A stretch of 64,000 nt of DNA from Corallococcus sp. EGB (GTDB lineage: Bacteria > Myxococcota > Myxococcia > Myxococcales > Myxococcaceae). The notes under the pieces are model-generated. The model saw nothing but the letters and a program-made list of their open reading frames with translations, had not been told where the DNA came from and searched no databases. Position numbers and translations under genes: made by a program. Positions 26,641 through 36,031 of this stretch are shown here, piece after piece (position 1 is the stretch's first letter; each line of letters starts with the position of its first letter). The DNA is taken from contig NZ_CP079946.1 of NCBI RefSeq assembly GCF_019968905.1, positions 1,302,001 to 1,366,000 of the forward strand, read 5' to 3'.

Positions 26641-28074
26641 GTGGCGATGAACTCGCGGACCCCCATCCGTGGATACCGCGCGGGTTTCTTCTTCGTGGTG
26701 ATGCTGCTGTCGGGCGTGACCGGCTTCATGCTCTGGACGGAGGTGCGCACCGGGCATCAGGTGGACGCGCTGGTGCTGGAGGCCCTGGAGCGCGCGAGCC
26801 TCATCGGCCGCATCCGCGTGGACGTGATGTCGCTGGAGTCCGCCATCGAGGCGCACGTGCGCGCCAGCGGCGACGCCGAGCGCAAGGAAGCCGACGCGGT
26901 GATGGAGGACATCCTCAACAGCATCCGCCAGTCCTCGGAGGCGTACATGCGCCACCTGCCGCCCGGGGAGAAGGAGGTCTGGCTGCGCTTCAACGACGCG
27001 TGCCAGGGATTGGCGGATCAGGTGCGCGCGGCGGCGGTGTTCTCACGCCAGCGCGACGCGGAGCGCGCCCGGCGCCACCTGGTGGAGAGCATCCGTCCCC
27101 TGGCGGCGGAGGTGGACCAGCTGGCGGGACAGCTGGCCACGGAGAACGCGGCCGACGCGCGCGTGCTGGTGGGGCGGCTGGGCACGCTGCGGGTGCGCAA
27201 CACCGCCCTGGGCGCGGCCACCACGCTGCTGGCCATCCTGCTGTCCATGCTGGTGGGCTGGCACATCATCTCCCTGCTCAAGCGCCAGGACGCCACCATC
27301 CAGGGGCAGCTGGAGGAGCTGGGGCGGCACAACCAGGAGCTGGATGCGTTCACCCGGCGCGTGGCGCACGACCTGATGGGGCCGCTGTCGCCGCTCAAGG
27401 GCTACCTGACGCTCATCCGGCGCTCCGGCGCGGTGAAGGACCCGGGCGCGCTGGAGATGATTTCACAGTGCGAATCCAGCGCGGTGCGCATGGGGGAGCT
27501 CATCGAGGCGCTGCTGCGCTTCTGCCGCGCGGGCACGCGGGGCGACGGGACGATGGGGGAGCTGGACACGGCGGTGAGCACGCTCTTGTTGGAGGTGAGC
27601 CAGACGGCGACGGCGCTGGGCGTGTCGCTGGAGCGCGAGCTGGAGCCGGGCGTGCTGGTGGACTGTCCGGCGCAGCTGCTCCAGGTGGTGGCGCGCAACC
27701 TGTTGTCCAACGCGGTGAAGTACACGGCGGGGCGGCCGGATCCGCGCGTGAAGGTGCGGGTGGCGACGGAGGGGGCGGACGCGGTGGTGGAGGTGACGGA
27801 CAACGGGATGGGGATGAGCGCGGCGACGCAGGCGTCCTTGTTCCAGCCGTTCTTCCGGGCCGCGGAGGCGCGGGGCATCCCGGGGCACGGCCTGGGCCTG
27901 GCGACCACCCGGCGCGTGGTGGAGGCGCACGGCGGCACGCTCACGGTGCACTCGGAGGAGGGGAAGGGCACGCGGATCCGCGTGCGGTTCGCGCGAGCGG
28001 CGCGCACTCCGGCGCCGCTTGTGGTGGAGTCGGGAGCGCAGCGTGACGCTTCCTCCATCCGCAAGGCCTCATGA
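26641..28074 (+). CDS. membrane sensor histidine kinase
   Basis: A 477-residue protein. GTG 26641 has AAGGAG seven bases upstream, so I prefer it to ATG 26647. A first membrane helix is near residues 17-38. A periplasmic helical sensor of about 150 residues resembles the four-helix-bundle (CHASE3-like) class. A second helix at about 195-218 leads directly to a short coil. The HisKA domain carries the phospho-His in RRVAHDLMGPLSPLKG, and the ATPase domain has N-box RNLLSNAVKYT, G1 DNGMGM and G2 GHGLGLATT. All catalytic boxes are intact. It overlaps the response regulator gene by ATGA, so the two form a cognate pair. The signal is unknown. Confidence 0.93.
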   Translation: MAMNSRTPIRGYRAGFFFVVMLLSGVTGFMLWTEVRTGHQVDALVLEALERASLIGRIRVDVMSLESAIEAHVRASGDAERKEADAVMEDILNSIRQSSEAYMRHLPPGEKEVWLRFNDACQGLADQVRAAAVFSRQRDAERARRHLVESIRPLAAEVDQLAGQLATENAADARVLVGRLGTLRVRNTALGAATTLLAILLSMLVGWHIISLLKRQDATIQGQLEELGRHNQELDAFTRRVAHDLMGPLSPLKGYLTLIRRSGAVKDPGALEMISQCESSAVRMGELIEALLRFCRAGTRGDGTMGELDTAVSTLLLEVSQTATALGVSLERELEPGVLVDCPAQLLQVVARNLLSNAVKYTAGRPDPRVKVRVATEGADAVVEVTDNGMGMSAATQASLFQPFFRAAEARGIPGHGLGLATTRRVVEAHGGTLTVHSEEGKGTRIRVRFARAARTPAPLVVESGAQRDASSIRKAS

Positions 28075-29432
28075 GCACAGCCCGAATCCTCGTCGTCGAT
28101 GATGATCCGCATGCGCGGGACCTGCTCCAGCGCCTGCTGGGCGTGCTGGGGCCGGTGACGCAGGCGCCGGACCCCAAGGGCGCGGCGGAGCGGATGAGCG
28201 AGCAGTCCTTCGACCTGGTGCTCACGGACATGGCCATGCCCGACCCGGGCGACGGCCTGAAGGTGCTCCAGCTCGTGAAGTCGAACCTGCCGGACACGCC
28301 GGTGATTGTCGTGACGGCGTTCGGCAACATCGAGGGCGCGCTGGACAGCATCCAGCAGGGCGCCTTCGACTACCTGTCCAAGCCGTTCGACGTGGACGCC
28401 ATCATGCGGGTGGCGAAGCGCGCACTGGAGCAGAAGCGGCTGGTGGAGGAGAACCGCACGCTGCGCAAGCAGGTGGAGCGCACGTCGCTGGTGGGCCGCA
28501 GCCAGGCGCTGCTGGAGGTCTACAAGCAGGTCGCCCGCGCGGCGACGAGCAACGTGCCCGTGCTCATCACGGGAGAGACGGGCACGGGCAAGGAGATGGT
28601 GGCGCGGGCGCTGCACAAGCGCTCGGCGCGGTCCTCGGGGCCGTTCATCCCGGTGGACTGCGGCGCCATCACCGAGTCGCTGATGGAGAGCGAGCTCTTC
28701 GGCCACGCGAAGGGCAGCTTCACGGGAGCGTCCGGCGCGCGGCGGGGCCTGTTCGAGGAGGCCAGCGGCGGCACGCTGTTCCTGGACGAGATTGGCGACG
28801 TGGGGATGAAGGTCCAGTCGCAGCTCTTGCGCGTGCTCCAGGAGGGGGAGATCCGCCGCGTGGGCGAGAGCGTCCCGGTGAAGGTGGACGTGCGGGTGCT
28901 GGCGGCGACGAACAAGGACTTGAAGGCGAGGGTGGCGGAGGGGCTGTTCCGCGAGGACCTGTTGTACCGGCTGGACGTGGTGCACCTGCACCTGCCGCCC
29001 CTGCGTGAGCGGCGCGAGGACATCCCGGCGCTGGTCGAGCACTTCGCGGCGTTGCATGCGCGGGGCGGGGTGCGGCCCGTGGTGACGGCGGACGCGATGG
29101 CGCGGCTCACGGTGTACGACTGGCCGGGCAACGTGCGGCAGTTGGAGAACGTGATGGCGCGGGCGCTCGCGCTGAACGTGACGGGCGTGTTGGGGCCGCC
29201 GGACTTCCCGGAGCCCATCGGTGACGCGCCCAAGCGGCTGATTGGTCTCGCGGGGGATTTGCCCAGCCTCGCGGAGCTGTCGAGGCGCTACGCGGCGCAC
29301 GTGCTCCAGCACGTGGGGGGCAACAAGAGCGAAGCCGCGCGCCTGTTGGGCGTGGACCGCAAGACGCTCTACAAGCTCCTGGAGGCGCAGGAGTCGCCCG
29401 AAGGGATGCCGCCCGCGGAGGGGCGGAGCTGA
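28071..29432 (+). CDS. NtrC-family sigma-54-dependent response regulator
   Basis: A 453-residue protein. The receiver domain spans residues 1-120 (acidic DDD at 10-12, phospho-Asp53 in LTDMAMPD, Lys in SKPFD). The AAA+ sigma-54 interaction domain covers about 140-380, with Walker A GETGTGKE, the GSFTGA loop (variant of GAFTGA) and [11 protein letters not shown]. The C-terminal Fis-type helix-turn-helix is NKSEAARLLGVDRKTLYKLL. It activates RNA polymerase-sigma-54 at promoters bound by the Fis domain, after phosphorylation by the kinase encoded just upstream. Targets cannot be seen here. Confidence 0.95.
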   Translation: MSTARILVVDDDPHARDLLQRLLGVLGPVTQAPDPKGAAERMSEQSFDLVLTDMAMPDPGDGLKVLQLVKSNLPDTPVIVVTAFGNIEGALDSIQQGAFDYLSKPFDVDAIMRVAKRALEQKRLVEENRTLRKQVERTSLVGRSQALLEVYKQVARAATSNVPVLITGETGTGKEMVARALHKRSARSSGPFIPVDCGAITESLMESELFGHAKGSFTGASGARRGLFEEASGGTLFLDEIGDVGMKVQSQLLRVLQEGEIRRVGESVPVKVDVRVLAATNKDLKARVAEGLFREDLLYRLDVVHLHLPPLRERREDIPALVEHFAALHARGGVRPVVTADAMARLTVYDWPGNVRQLENVMARALALNVTGVLGPPDFPEPIGDAPKRLIGLAGDLPSLAELSRRYAAHVLQHVGGNKSEAARLLGVDRKTLYKLLEAQESPEGMPPAEGRS

Positions 29433-29573
29433 GCCGCGGGGGCACTTTCCGCCGTTCGTGGCAATCACCGCTCAGGACGCAAGCCCTGCCCACCCACGCG
29501 CTTGCGAGCGCAGGTGATCGCACCTGGGCCGACGTTGAGGATGTCGGCGGGGACCCGTAGCGTTCCGGCTCGT

Positions 29574-31394
29574 ATGCGCCGCCGCTGGTTGCCCCTCGGA
29601 CTCCCCCTGGTTCTCTTCGCGTGCGCTCCGGTGGAGCCTCCCGTTTCCACCGCTCCGGTGGACGCGGGCACCGTCACCGCGCAGGCCGTCACGCCCGAAG
29701 CAGAGGGCGCACCGACGGAGTCCGTGGAGGCGTTGCGCTCCGCATGGCAGGCCACCGCGCCGGAGCCTTCGGATGACGGCGGCGTCAGGCATGCCACCGC
29801 GTCGGCGCTGCTGGGCGTGGTGGAGGGCGCGGACGACGCGGGCAGCTCGCTGTCGTTGTCGGTGGATCCCGTGCTGTCGCGCTCCGCCTCCGTCGGCTCG
29901 GACACGGAGGCCCTGCCCGGAGAAGAGGAGCCGCAGGTCATCACCGAGTCCGAGGTCCCCGTGCTGGAGCTGGGGCCGGATGGCGAGCCGGTGGTCGACG
30001 TGGAGGACGCCATCGAGTCCGGGGCGGATGCCCTCGCGCAAGGCCATGCGGATGCGTTGGACGGGGGCGTCATCCCGAGTTCTCCGTCCGGGACCGGTGG
30101 CACCGATGGCGAAGAGGACGCAGTCGCCGAAGCACCGCTCACGGATGTCGACGCAGGCATGGAGCCCTACGCCATTCCGTACGCACCGGACGCGGGCTCG
30201 CTGCGCGTGCGTCGCTCCATCGCGGTGCGCTCCGAGCCCCGGCAGGACTCGCCTTCGCTGGGCACCGTCGCGCAGGACATGCGCGTGATGTGGCAGGGCG
30301 CGATGCGCGGACCGGATTGCGACACCTGGGTGCAACTGCAACCGCGTGGCTGGGTCTGCGAGCGCTACCTGGAACAGAACTTCCGCGAGCCCCGGGTCCG
30401 CCCGCTGCCCCGGGTGGCGGAGGGCGCGCTCACGCCCGGCATCTACGCCCGCGTCGTGGGGCACCGCGTGCGCGCGTATCCGAGCCTCGCGCTCGCCCGG
30501 AAGAGGAAGCAGGGCGTGCTGCTCAAGGGCTCCGTCACCGTGAAGCTCCTGGGCCAGGTGAAGGTCGGCCGGCGCACCTTCTGGCGCACCTCCGAGGGGC
30601 AGTACTTCGAAGCGCGCGTGCTGCGCGAACACCGCCCCTCCGACTTCAGCGGCCTGGACGCGGAGGCGCTCGCGTCCCTGCCCATGCCCTTCGCCTGGGC
30701 CCAGTCGCGCGCCGCCCCGCGCGCCGACGTGGTGGTGCGCAAGGCCCCGGACGCGCGCGCGGAACGCGAGACCGAGCTCCCGCCGCGCACGCTCGTGTCC
30801 GTGCGCGAGCTGTCCCCCGATGGCCAGTGGGTCCGCATCGCCGAGGACCACTGGGTGGCCCGCGACGACCTGCACGTCGCGTGGCCGCTGGCGTCTCCCT
30901 CCATCGTGGAGCCCGGCGCGCGCTGGCTGGACGTGGACCTGGAGGCCCAGACGCTCATCGCCTACGAGGGGGACCGCCCCGTCTACGCCACGCTCATCTC
31001 CTCCGGCAAACCCGGCACCGACACGCCGGAGGGCCTCTTCCGCATCTGGGTGAAGTTCGCGGAGGCGGACATGACGGGCAGCATGGGCAAGGCCAGCTAC
31101 CGCGTGGCCACCGTGCCGTGGACCATGTTCTTCGAGGGCGACTTCGCCCTGCACACGGCCTACTGGCACGACCGCTTCGGCGAACCCGTGAGCCACGGCT
31201 GCATCAACCTGGCCCCCAAGGACGCGCGCGCCCTCTACGGGTGGACCACGCCCGAGGTTCCCGCCGGCTGGTCCATGGCCCACGCCATGCCGGACGACCC
31301 CGGCACCTGGGTGCGCATCCGAGGCCAGGCCCACGAAGCGCCGAAGAAGCGCCGCAAGGGCGCCCCCGTCGTCGCCGCCGTCCGGGACCTCTAA
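29574..31394 (+). CDS. L,D-transpeptidase (YkuD) lipoprotein with SH3-like domains
   Basis: A 606-residue protein from ATG 29574. The signal peptide has a lipobox at Cys17 (LVLFACAPV). A long acidic, Pro/Ser/Asp-rich linker occupies about residues 20-195. Two bacterial SH3-like domains follow (around 200-260 with VRRSIAVRSEPRQDS, and around 380-440 with ADVVVRKAPDARAE). The YkuD catalytic domain is C-terminal, with His in HTAYWHDRFG and the SHGCINL motif at Cys543. YkuD enzymes make 3-3 peptidoglycan cross-links or attach lipoproteins to peptidoglycan. The linker would let the domain reach the wall from the outer membrane. Its stop overlaps the convergent yjbQ-like gene. Confidence 0.9.
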   Translation: MRRRWLPLGLPLVLFACAPVEPPVSTAPVDAGTVTAQAVTPEAEGAPTESVEALRSAWQATAPEPSDDGGVRHATASALLGVVEGADDAGSSLSLSVDPVLSRSASVGSDTEALPGEEEPQVITESEVPVLELGPDGEPVVDVEDAIESGADALAQGHADALDGGVIPSSPSGTGGTDGEEDAVAEAPLTDVDAGMEPYAIPYAPDAGSLRVRRSIAVRSEPRQDSPSLGTVAQDMRVMWQGAMRGPDCDTWVQLQPRGWVCERYLEQNFREPRVRPLPRVAEGALTPGIYARVVGHRVRAYPSLALARKRKQGVLLKGSVTVKLLGQVKVGRRTFWRTSEGQYFEARVLREHRPSDFSGLDAEALASLPMPFAWAQSRAAPRADVVVRKAPDARAERETELPPRTLVSVRELSPDGQWVRIAEDHWVARDDLHVAWPLASPSIVEPGARWLDVDLEAQTLIAYEGDRPVYATLISSGKPGTDTPEGLFRIWVKFAEADMTGSMGKASYRVATVPWTMFFEGDFALHTAYWHDRFGEPVSHGCINLAPKDARALYGWTTPEVPAGWSMAHAMPDDPGTWVRIRGQAHEAPKKRRKGAPVVAAVRDL

Positions 31395-31807
31395 CCGCCC
31401 AGCACGGACACCGTGACGCGGCGGCGGTGCGGCGACGTGCGGTGCTCCCAGACGTAGACGCCCTGCCACGTGCCCAGGTCCGCCTCGCCGTCCTTCACCG
31501 GGATGCTCAGGGACACCTGCGTCAGCACCGTGCGCACGTGCGCCGGCATGTCGTCCGGCCCCTCCGCGTCGTGCTGGAACAGCGGGTCCCCGTCCTTCAC
31601 CAGCCGGGAGAAGAACGCCTCCAGGTCGCGCTGGACGACCGGGTCCGCGTTCTCCCCGATGATCAGCGACGCGCTGGTGTGGTGCAGGAACAGCGTGCAC
31701 AGGCCCTCGCGGATGCCCGTGCCCTTCACCGCCCGCTGCACCTCACCGGTGATGTCCACCAGGCCCCGGCCTCGCGTGGACACCGTCAGCTCCTTCGCCT
31801 GATACAC
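31391..31807 (-). CDS. YjbQ/UPF0047 family protein
   Basis: A 138-residue protein from GTG 31807, with GGAGG about seven bases upstream. The sequence is a classic YjbQ: GLVDITGEVQRAV, LFLHHTSASLIIGENADP, and GTWQGVYVWEHR near the end. The HHTSASL and ExAD segments hold the conserved metal-site residues. The E. coli protein shows weak thiamine-phosphate synthase activity, though its true role is unclear. It forms a minus-strand cluster with the esterase and cyclophilin genes. It converges with, and overlaps by three bases, the L,D-transpeptidase gene. Confidence 0.9.
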   Translation of the reverse strand: MYQAKELTVSTRGRGLVDITGEVQRAVKGTGIREGLCTLFLHHTSASLIIGENADPVVQRDLEAFFSRLVKDGDPLFQHDAEGPDDMPAHVRTVLTQVSLSIPVKDGEADLGTWQGVYVWEHRTSPHRRRVTVSVLGG

Positions 31808-31828
31808 CCCAAGCCTCCATCCCGCGGG

Positions 31829-32559
31829 TCAGCGCCCGTCCAGCCGCTTCACCAGGAACGCCGCCAGCTGCTCCAGTTCGTCGGTGATGATGGTGTGCCC
31901 GCCATCGAAGGGTAGGAACTCCACCGGCAGCCCCGCGCCTGTCAGCAGGTCGCGCAGGCGCTCGCCCTCCTGGAAGGGCAGCACCGGATCCTGCCGGCCG
32001 TGCCCCTGGAACACGGGCAGCGACGTCCTCGCGCGGACCTTGGGCTCCCACTCCTTCCCGGCCACCATGGCCCCGGACAGCAGGCACAGGCCGGCGGGGC
32101 ACTCCTCCAGCCGCAGCGCCACGTCCGTGGCCATCATCGCGCCCTGGCTGAAGCCTCCCAAGACGACGCGATTCAGCGGCACCTGGAGCGCCGCCACCAC
32201 GCTCATCAACGCCCGGCGCGCGGCGGGCATCCCCGGCGGCACGCCCTGCGAGTACTGCGCCCAGTCGCGCCCCTGGCCCATCAGGATGGCCGGAGGAATC
32301 TCGAACCACGCACGGCCGCCGGGCATGCCCAGCGCGTCCAGCGACAGCGGCGCCTCCGGGAAGACGAACCGCACGGCCTGGGCCAGCCGGGGCGCGGCCA
32401 CCATCAGCTCCGGCGCCAGCGCCACCAGGTCCGAGCCCGGCGCGCCGAAGCCGTGGCTCAGCACCACCACCAGCCCCGGCGCCGCGCCCTCGGGGAGCGC
32501 GTCCACCACGTGGCAGGTCAGCTCTCCCAGCTTCGTGCGCACGTGGCGCGGACGGAGGC

Positions 32560-32563
<4 letters not shown>
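31829..32563 (-). CDS. alpha/beta-hydrolase, carboxylesterase/phospholipase family
   Basis: A 244-residue enzyme. GTG 32563 overlaps the cyclophilin stop (GTGA). It has the oxyanion region VVVLSHGFGAPGSDL, nucleophile Ser in GGFSQGAMMA, catalytic Asp in GHGRQDPVLPF and His in DGGHTI. This is the arrangement of the YpfH/lysophospholipase-like serine esterases. No signal peptide, so it should act in the cytosol on acyl esters or acyl-proteins. The exact substrate is not determined by sequence. It is translationally coupled to the cyclophilin gene. Confidence 0.9.
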
Positions 32564-33261
<698 letters not shown>

Positions 33262-33335
33262 GGGGCGCGCATCCTAGCGGCTTTCGACCCGGCTCCAGCG
33301 TGTTAAAGAGAGGCTTCATCCCGGAGGTTTCCCCT

Positions 33336-33686
33336 GTGACAACCGGACAGGAATGGCTGGTTGACGCGAGCGGCTGCGCGCCGGAGCGGCTCAAGGACGC
33401 GGCCGCGCTGGCGGCCCTCTTCGAGGAGCTGGTTGTCTTGATGGACCTGAAGGTCGTGGGCCAGCCGCAGTGGCATGTCTTCCCGGAGCCCGGCGGTGTC
33501 ACCGGCCTGGCGCTCCTCGCCGAAAGCCACCTGGCCCTCCACACCTTCCCGGAGCACGGCTTCGCGGCGCTCAACGTCTACTGCTGCCGCACCCGCGCGT
33601 GCCCGGACTTCGAAGCGCTGGCGGCGAAGCACCTGGGCGCCACGTCGTGCCGTGTGCGCGAGCTGTCGAGAGGAGCGGAGGCGTGA
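33336..33686 (+). CDS. speD: S-adenosylmethionine decarboxylase proenzyme (SpeH type)
   Basis: GTG 33336 has GGAGG eight bases upstream and is preferred over GTG 33300. The 116-residue product has the autocleavage site LLAESHLALHT. Ser64 becomes the pyruvoyl group, His69 is the processing residue and Cys83 (LNVYCC) the proton donor, matching S63, H68 and C83 of the Thermotoga enzyme. It makes decarboxylated S-adenosylmethionine, the aminopropyl donor for spermidine-type products. It is the first gene of a seven-gene operon and overlaps the next by GTGA. Divergent from the cyclophilin gene. Confidence 0.93.
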   Translation: MTTGQEWLVDASGCAPERLKDAAALAALFEELVVLMDLKVVGQPQWHVFPEPGGVTGLALLAESHLALHTFPEHGFAALNVYCCRTRACPDFEALAAKHLGATSCRVRELSRGAEA

Positions 33687-35599
33687 CGCAGGGGGCGTGT
33701 CCGTCGTGCGGCGCGAGCGTGGAGTTCTCCGTCGGATCCGCGCAGGTGGTGGTGTGCGGCCACTGCCAGACGATGGTCGCCCGCGTCGGCGCGGAGCTGG
33801 AGGCCCACGGCAAGGTGGCCCGCGTCGTGGAGACGGACTCTCCGCTGCGCCTGGGATTGGAAGGCCGCGTCAACGGCACCGCGTATCAAATCGTCGGGCG
33901 CCTTCAGAAGGACCACGGCGCCGGCCCCTGGGACGAGTGGTACGTGGAGATGTCCGACGGCCGCACCGGCTGGCTCAGCGAGTCCGAGGGCGCCTTCCAC
34001 CTGCTCTCCGCCGCGGGCGTGGAGGAGGGCATCGAGCTGGAGCGCCTCCACCCGGGGGACCGGCTGCGCCTGCGCAACCGCCCGCTGGTGGTGGAGGAGC
34101 GCGGCCACGGGCGCGTGACCGCCGCGGAGGGGCAGCTCCCCAGCGACGTGGATCCAACGGCGGACAGCTCCTACGTGGACGCCACCGGTCCTCGCGGCCT
34201 GTTCGTCACGCTGGACTTCGGCACGCGCGACCGCGATCCGGAGGTGTTCCTGGGGCAGAAGCTGGAGCTCGCGCAGCTGGGCATCCCCGTGGGGGAGATG
34301 CGCCCGCGCGCGCGCCAGGTCCAGCTCCAGCAGGCGCGCTGCACCCAGTGCAACGGCCCGCTGGAGCTGCGCGCGCCGGACCAGACGATGCGCGTGGCGT
34401 GCCCGTACTGCGGCGCGCTGATGAACGCGTCCCAGGGCAAGCTGTCCTTCCTCAAGCTGCTCCAGAAGCCGGCGCTGCCGGCGGCCATCGCGCTGGGCCA
34501 GAAGGGCACGCTCGACGGCGCGGAGTGGATCTGCATCGGCTACCAGGAGCGCTCGTGCGTGGTGGAGGGCACGCGCTACCCGTGGATGGAGTACCTGCTC
34601 TACCACCGGGCGCGCGGCTTCACCTGGCTGATGGAGTCCAACGGCCACTGGGTGTTCTTGAAGCCCCTGGCCGCCGGTGACGCGAACGTCGTGCCGCGGA
34701 GGTCCGCGTTCTACGAAGGCCGCCGCTACAAGGCCTTCCAGTCCGTCACCGCCGTCACCGACGCCGTGGTGGGCGAGTTCTACTGGAAGGTCTTCCAGGG
34801 AGAGAAGGCGCGGGCCACGGAGTACGTCGCGCCGCCGTACTCGCTGAACGAGGACGCCACCGACAACGAAGTCACCTACACGCACGGCGAGTACCTCACG
34901 CCGGAGCAGGTGCGCGACGCGTTCAAGCTGAAGGAGCCGCTGCCCAGGCCCCGAGGGATCGCGCCGAGTCAGCCCAACGCGCGCAACGCGGCCATGCAGC
35001 GGACGATGCTCTGGTCGCTGGTGTGGCTGGTGGGCCTGTTCGCCCTGGCCGCCTACTTCAACGTTCGCGCCCTCAACGCGCAGGTGCTGGACCTGCGGGT
35101 GACGGTGAGCCCCGGCGCGGCGTCCGGCACTCCCAGCGCCATGCACTTCAGCGAGCCCTTCGAGCTGCTGCGCGACGGCAACGTGCTGGCGCAGATCACC
35201 GTGTCGACCCCGCTCGACAACTCATGGGTGGGCGTGCAGGGCGACCTGGTGAACCAGGACACGCAGGACGTGGCGAGCTTCTACGAGGAGGTCAGCTACT
35301 ACCATGGGCGTGACAGCGACGGCTCCTGGAGCGAGGGCGGCCAGGGTGGCAGCGTGTACCTGTCCACCCTGCCCAAGGGCCGGTACGTGCTGCGGACGAC
35401 CACGTCGTTCGACCCGGTGCTGGCCAACCAGGCCCGGGCCGGACAGCCGCCCGTCGCCTACAAGGTGGTGCTCATCCACGACACGCCCAACGGGAGCTGG
35501 TTCATCATCGCGCTGGTGCTGTTGATCCTCATCCCGGCGCTGTCGTTCTTCAGCGCCAACAGCTTCGAAACCGAGCGCTGGAAGGAAAGCAACCTGTAG
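33683..35599 (+). CDS. DUF4178 membrane protein with two zinc ribbons
   Basis: A 638-residue protein with GTG start overlapping speD. The N terminus is a zinc ribbon (C6, C9, C25, C28), then a DUF4178 domain (residues about 60-150; VNGTAYQIVGRLQ, WDEWYVEMSDGRTGWLSESEG). A second ribbon (C220, C223, C240, C243) is followed by a second DUF4178 domain (about 270-400; WICIGYQERSC, YPWMEYLLYHRARGFTWL). A membrane helix at 442-460, an outer beta domain and a second helix at 606-625 complete it. DUF4178 genes are repeatedly found next to DUF350 and spermidine-synthase-like genes in bacteria. The biochemical role is unknown. The cytosolic part could bind nucleic acid or partner proteins through the ribbons. 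Confidence 0.85.
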   Translation: MTQGACPSCGASVEFSVGSAQVVVCGHCQTMVARVGAELEAHGKVARVVETDSPLRLGLEGRVNGTAYQIVGRLQKDHGAGPWDEWYVEMSDGRTGWLSESEGAFHLLSAAGVEEGIELERLHPGDRLRLRNRPLVVEERGHGRVTAAEGQLPSDVDPTADSSYVDATGPRGLFVTLDFGTRDRDPEVFLGQKLELAQLGIPVGEMRPRARQVQLQQARCTQCNGPLELRAPDQTMRVACPYCGALMNASQGKLSFLKLLQKPALPAAIALGQKGTLDGAEWICIGYQERSCVVEGTRYPWMEYLLYHRARGFTWLMESNGHWVFLKPLAAGDANVVPRRSAFYEGRRYKAFQSVTAVTDAVVGEFYWKVFQGEKARATEYVAPPYSLNEDATDNEVTYTHGEYLTPEQVRDAFKLKEPLPRPRGIAPSQPNARNAAMQRTMLWSLVWLVGLFALAAYFNVRALNAQVLDLRVTVSPGAASGTPSAMHFSEPFELLRDGNVLAQITVSTPLDNSWVGVQGDLVNQDTQDVASFYEEVSYYHGRDSDGSWSEGGQGGSVYLSTLPKGRYVLRTTTSFDPVLANQARAGQPPVAYKVVLIHDTPNGSWFIIALVLLILIPALSFFSANSFETERWKESNL

Positions 35600-35629
35600 C
35601 GCTCGAGGCCCGCGGGCCGGAGGTGGACG

Positions 35630-35791
35630 ATGAAGTACCTGGGCGGCTTGGTGCTCGTGGCGTACGCGTGGGCCACCTATTCGGGGTGGGCTCCCTTCAG
35701 TGACGAAGAGCGCGGCAAGGTGACCGGAGACGTGAAGCGCGGTCCCGGCGGCGTGCTGCTGTGGACCGGTGGATTCATGGGAGGCAAGTGA
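35630..35791 (+). CDS. 53-residue membrane-associated small protein
   Basis: ATG 35630 is preceded by GGAGGTGG, 30 bases after the DUF4178 gene. The product begins MKYLGGLVLVAYAWATYSGW, a single hydrophobic segment that may be an uncleaved signal anchor. A charged middle (DEERGKVTGDVKRG) and a Gly-rich end (GGVLLWTGGFMGGK) follow. Its stop overlaps the start of the DUF350 gene (TGATG), which strongly supports translation. No family recognised. I infer a small partner of the DUF350 or DUF4178 membrane proteins. Confidence 0.65.
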   Translation: MKYLGGLVLVAYAWATYSGWAPFSDEERGKVTGDVKRGPGGVLLWTGGFMGGK

Positions 35792-36018
35792 TGCTGTTGC
35801 TTGGAGTGGTGGTCACCCTGCAGGGAGTGCTCGCGAGCGTCATCTATTCGCTCATCGGCCTGGCGGTGTTCGTGGCCGGCTTCTACGTCATCCGCCTCAT
35901 CCTGCCGTACGACGTGCACAAGGAGATCGAGGTCGACCAGAACACCTCGCTGGGCATCGTCATCGGCTCGTTCATCCTGGGGCTGTCCATCATCATCGCG
36001 GCGGCCATCAGCGGCTGA
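35791..36018 (+). CDS. DUF350 membrane protein, single-repeat form
   Basis: A 75-residue protein from ATG 35791 (TGATG overlap). Two membrane helices flank an amphipathic loop: GVLASVIYSLIGLAVFVAGFY, then LPYDVHKEIEVDQNTSLG, then IVIGSFILGLSIIIAAAIS. The loop with a polar DxxxE.D.N pattern before a Gly is the hallmark of a DUF350 repeat. Usual DUF350 proteins (for example E. coli YjfL) have two such repeats in about 130 residues, so this one is half-size and would need to dimerise. Its position between DUF4178 and a spermidine-synthase-like gene is a known genomic association. Confidence 0.8.
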   Translation: MLLLGVVVTLQGVLASVIYSLIGLAVFVAGFYVIRLILPYDVHKEIEVDQNTSLGIVIGSFILGLSIIIAAAISG

Positions 36019-36031
36019 AACACGTGAAGCC

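Noticed and set aside
33300-33335. Longer N terminus of S-adenosylmethionine decarboxylase from GTG 33300
   Set aside because: The GTG at 33336 has GGAGG at ideal distance, and the residue numbering then matches the characterised enzyme. The extra 12 residues overlap the ribosome site.
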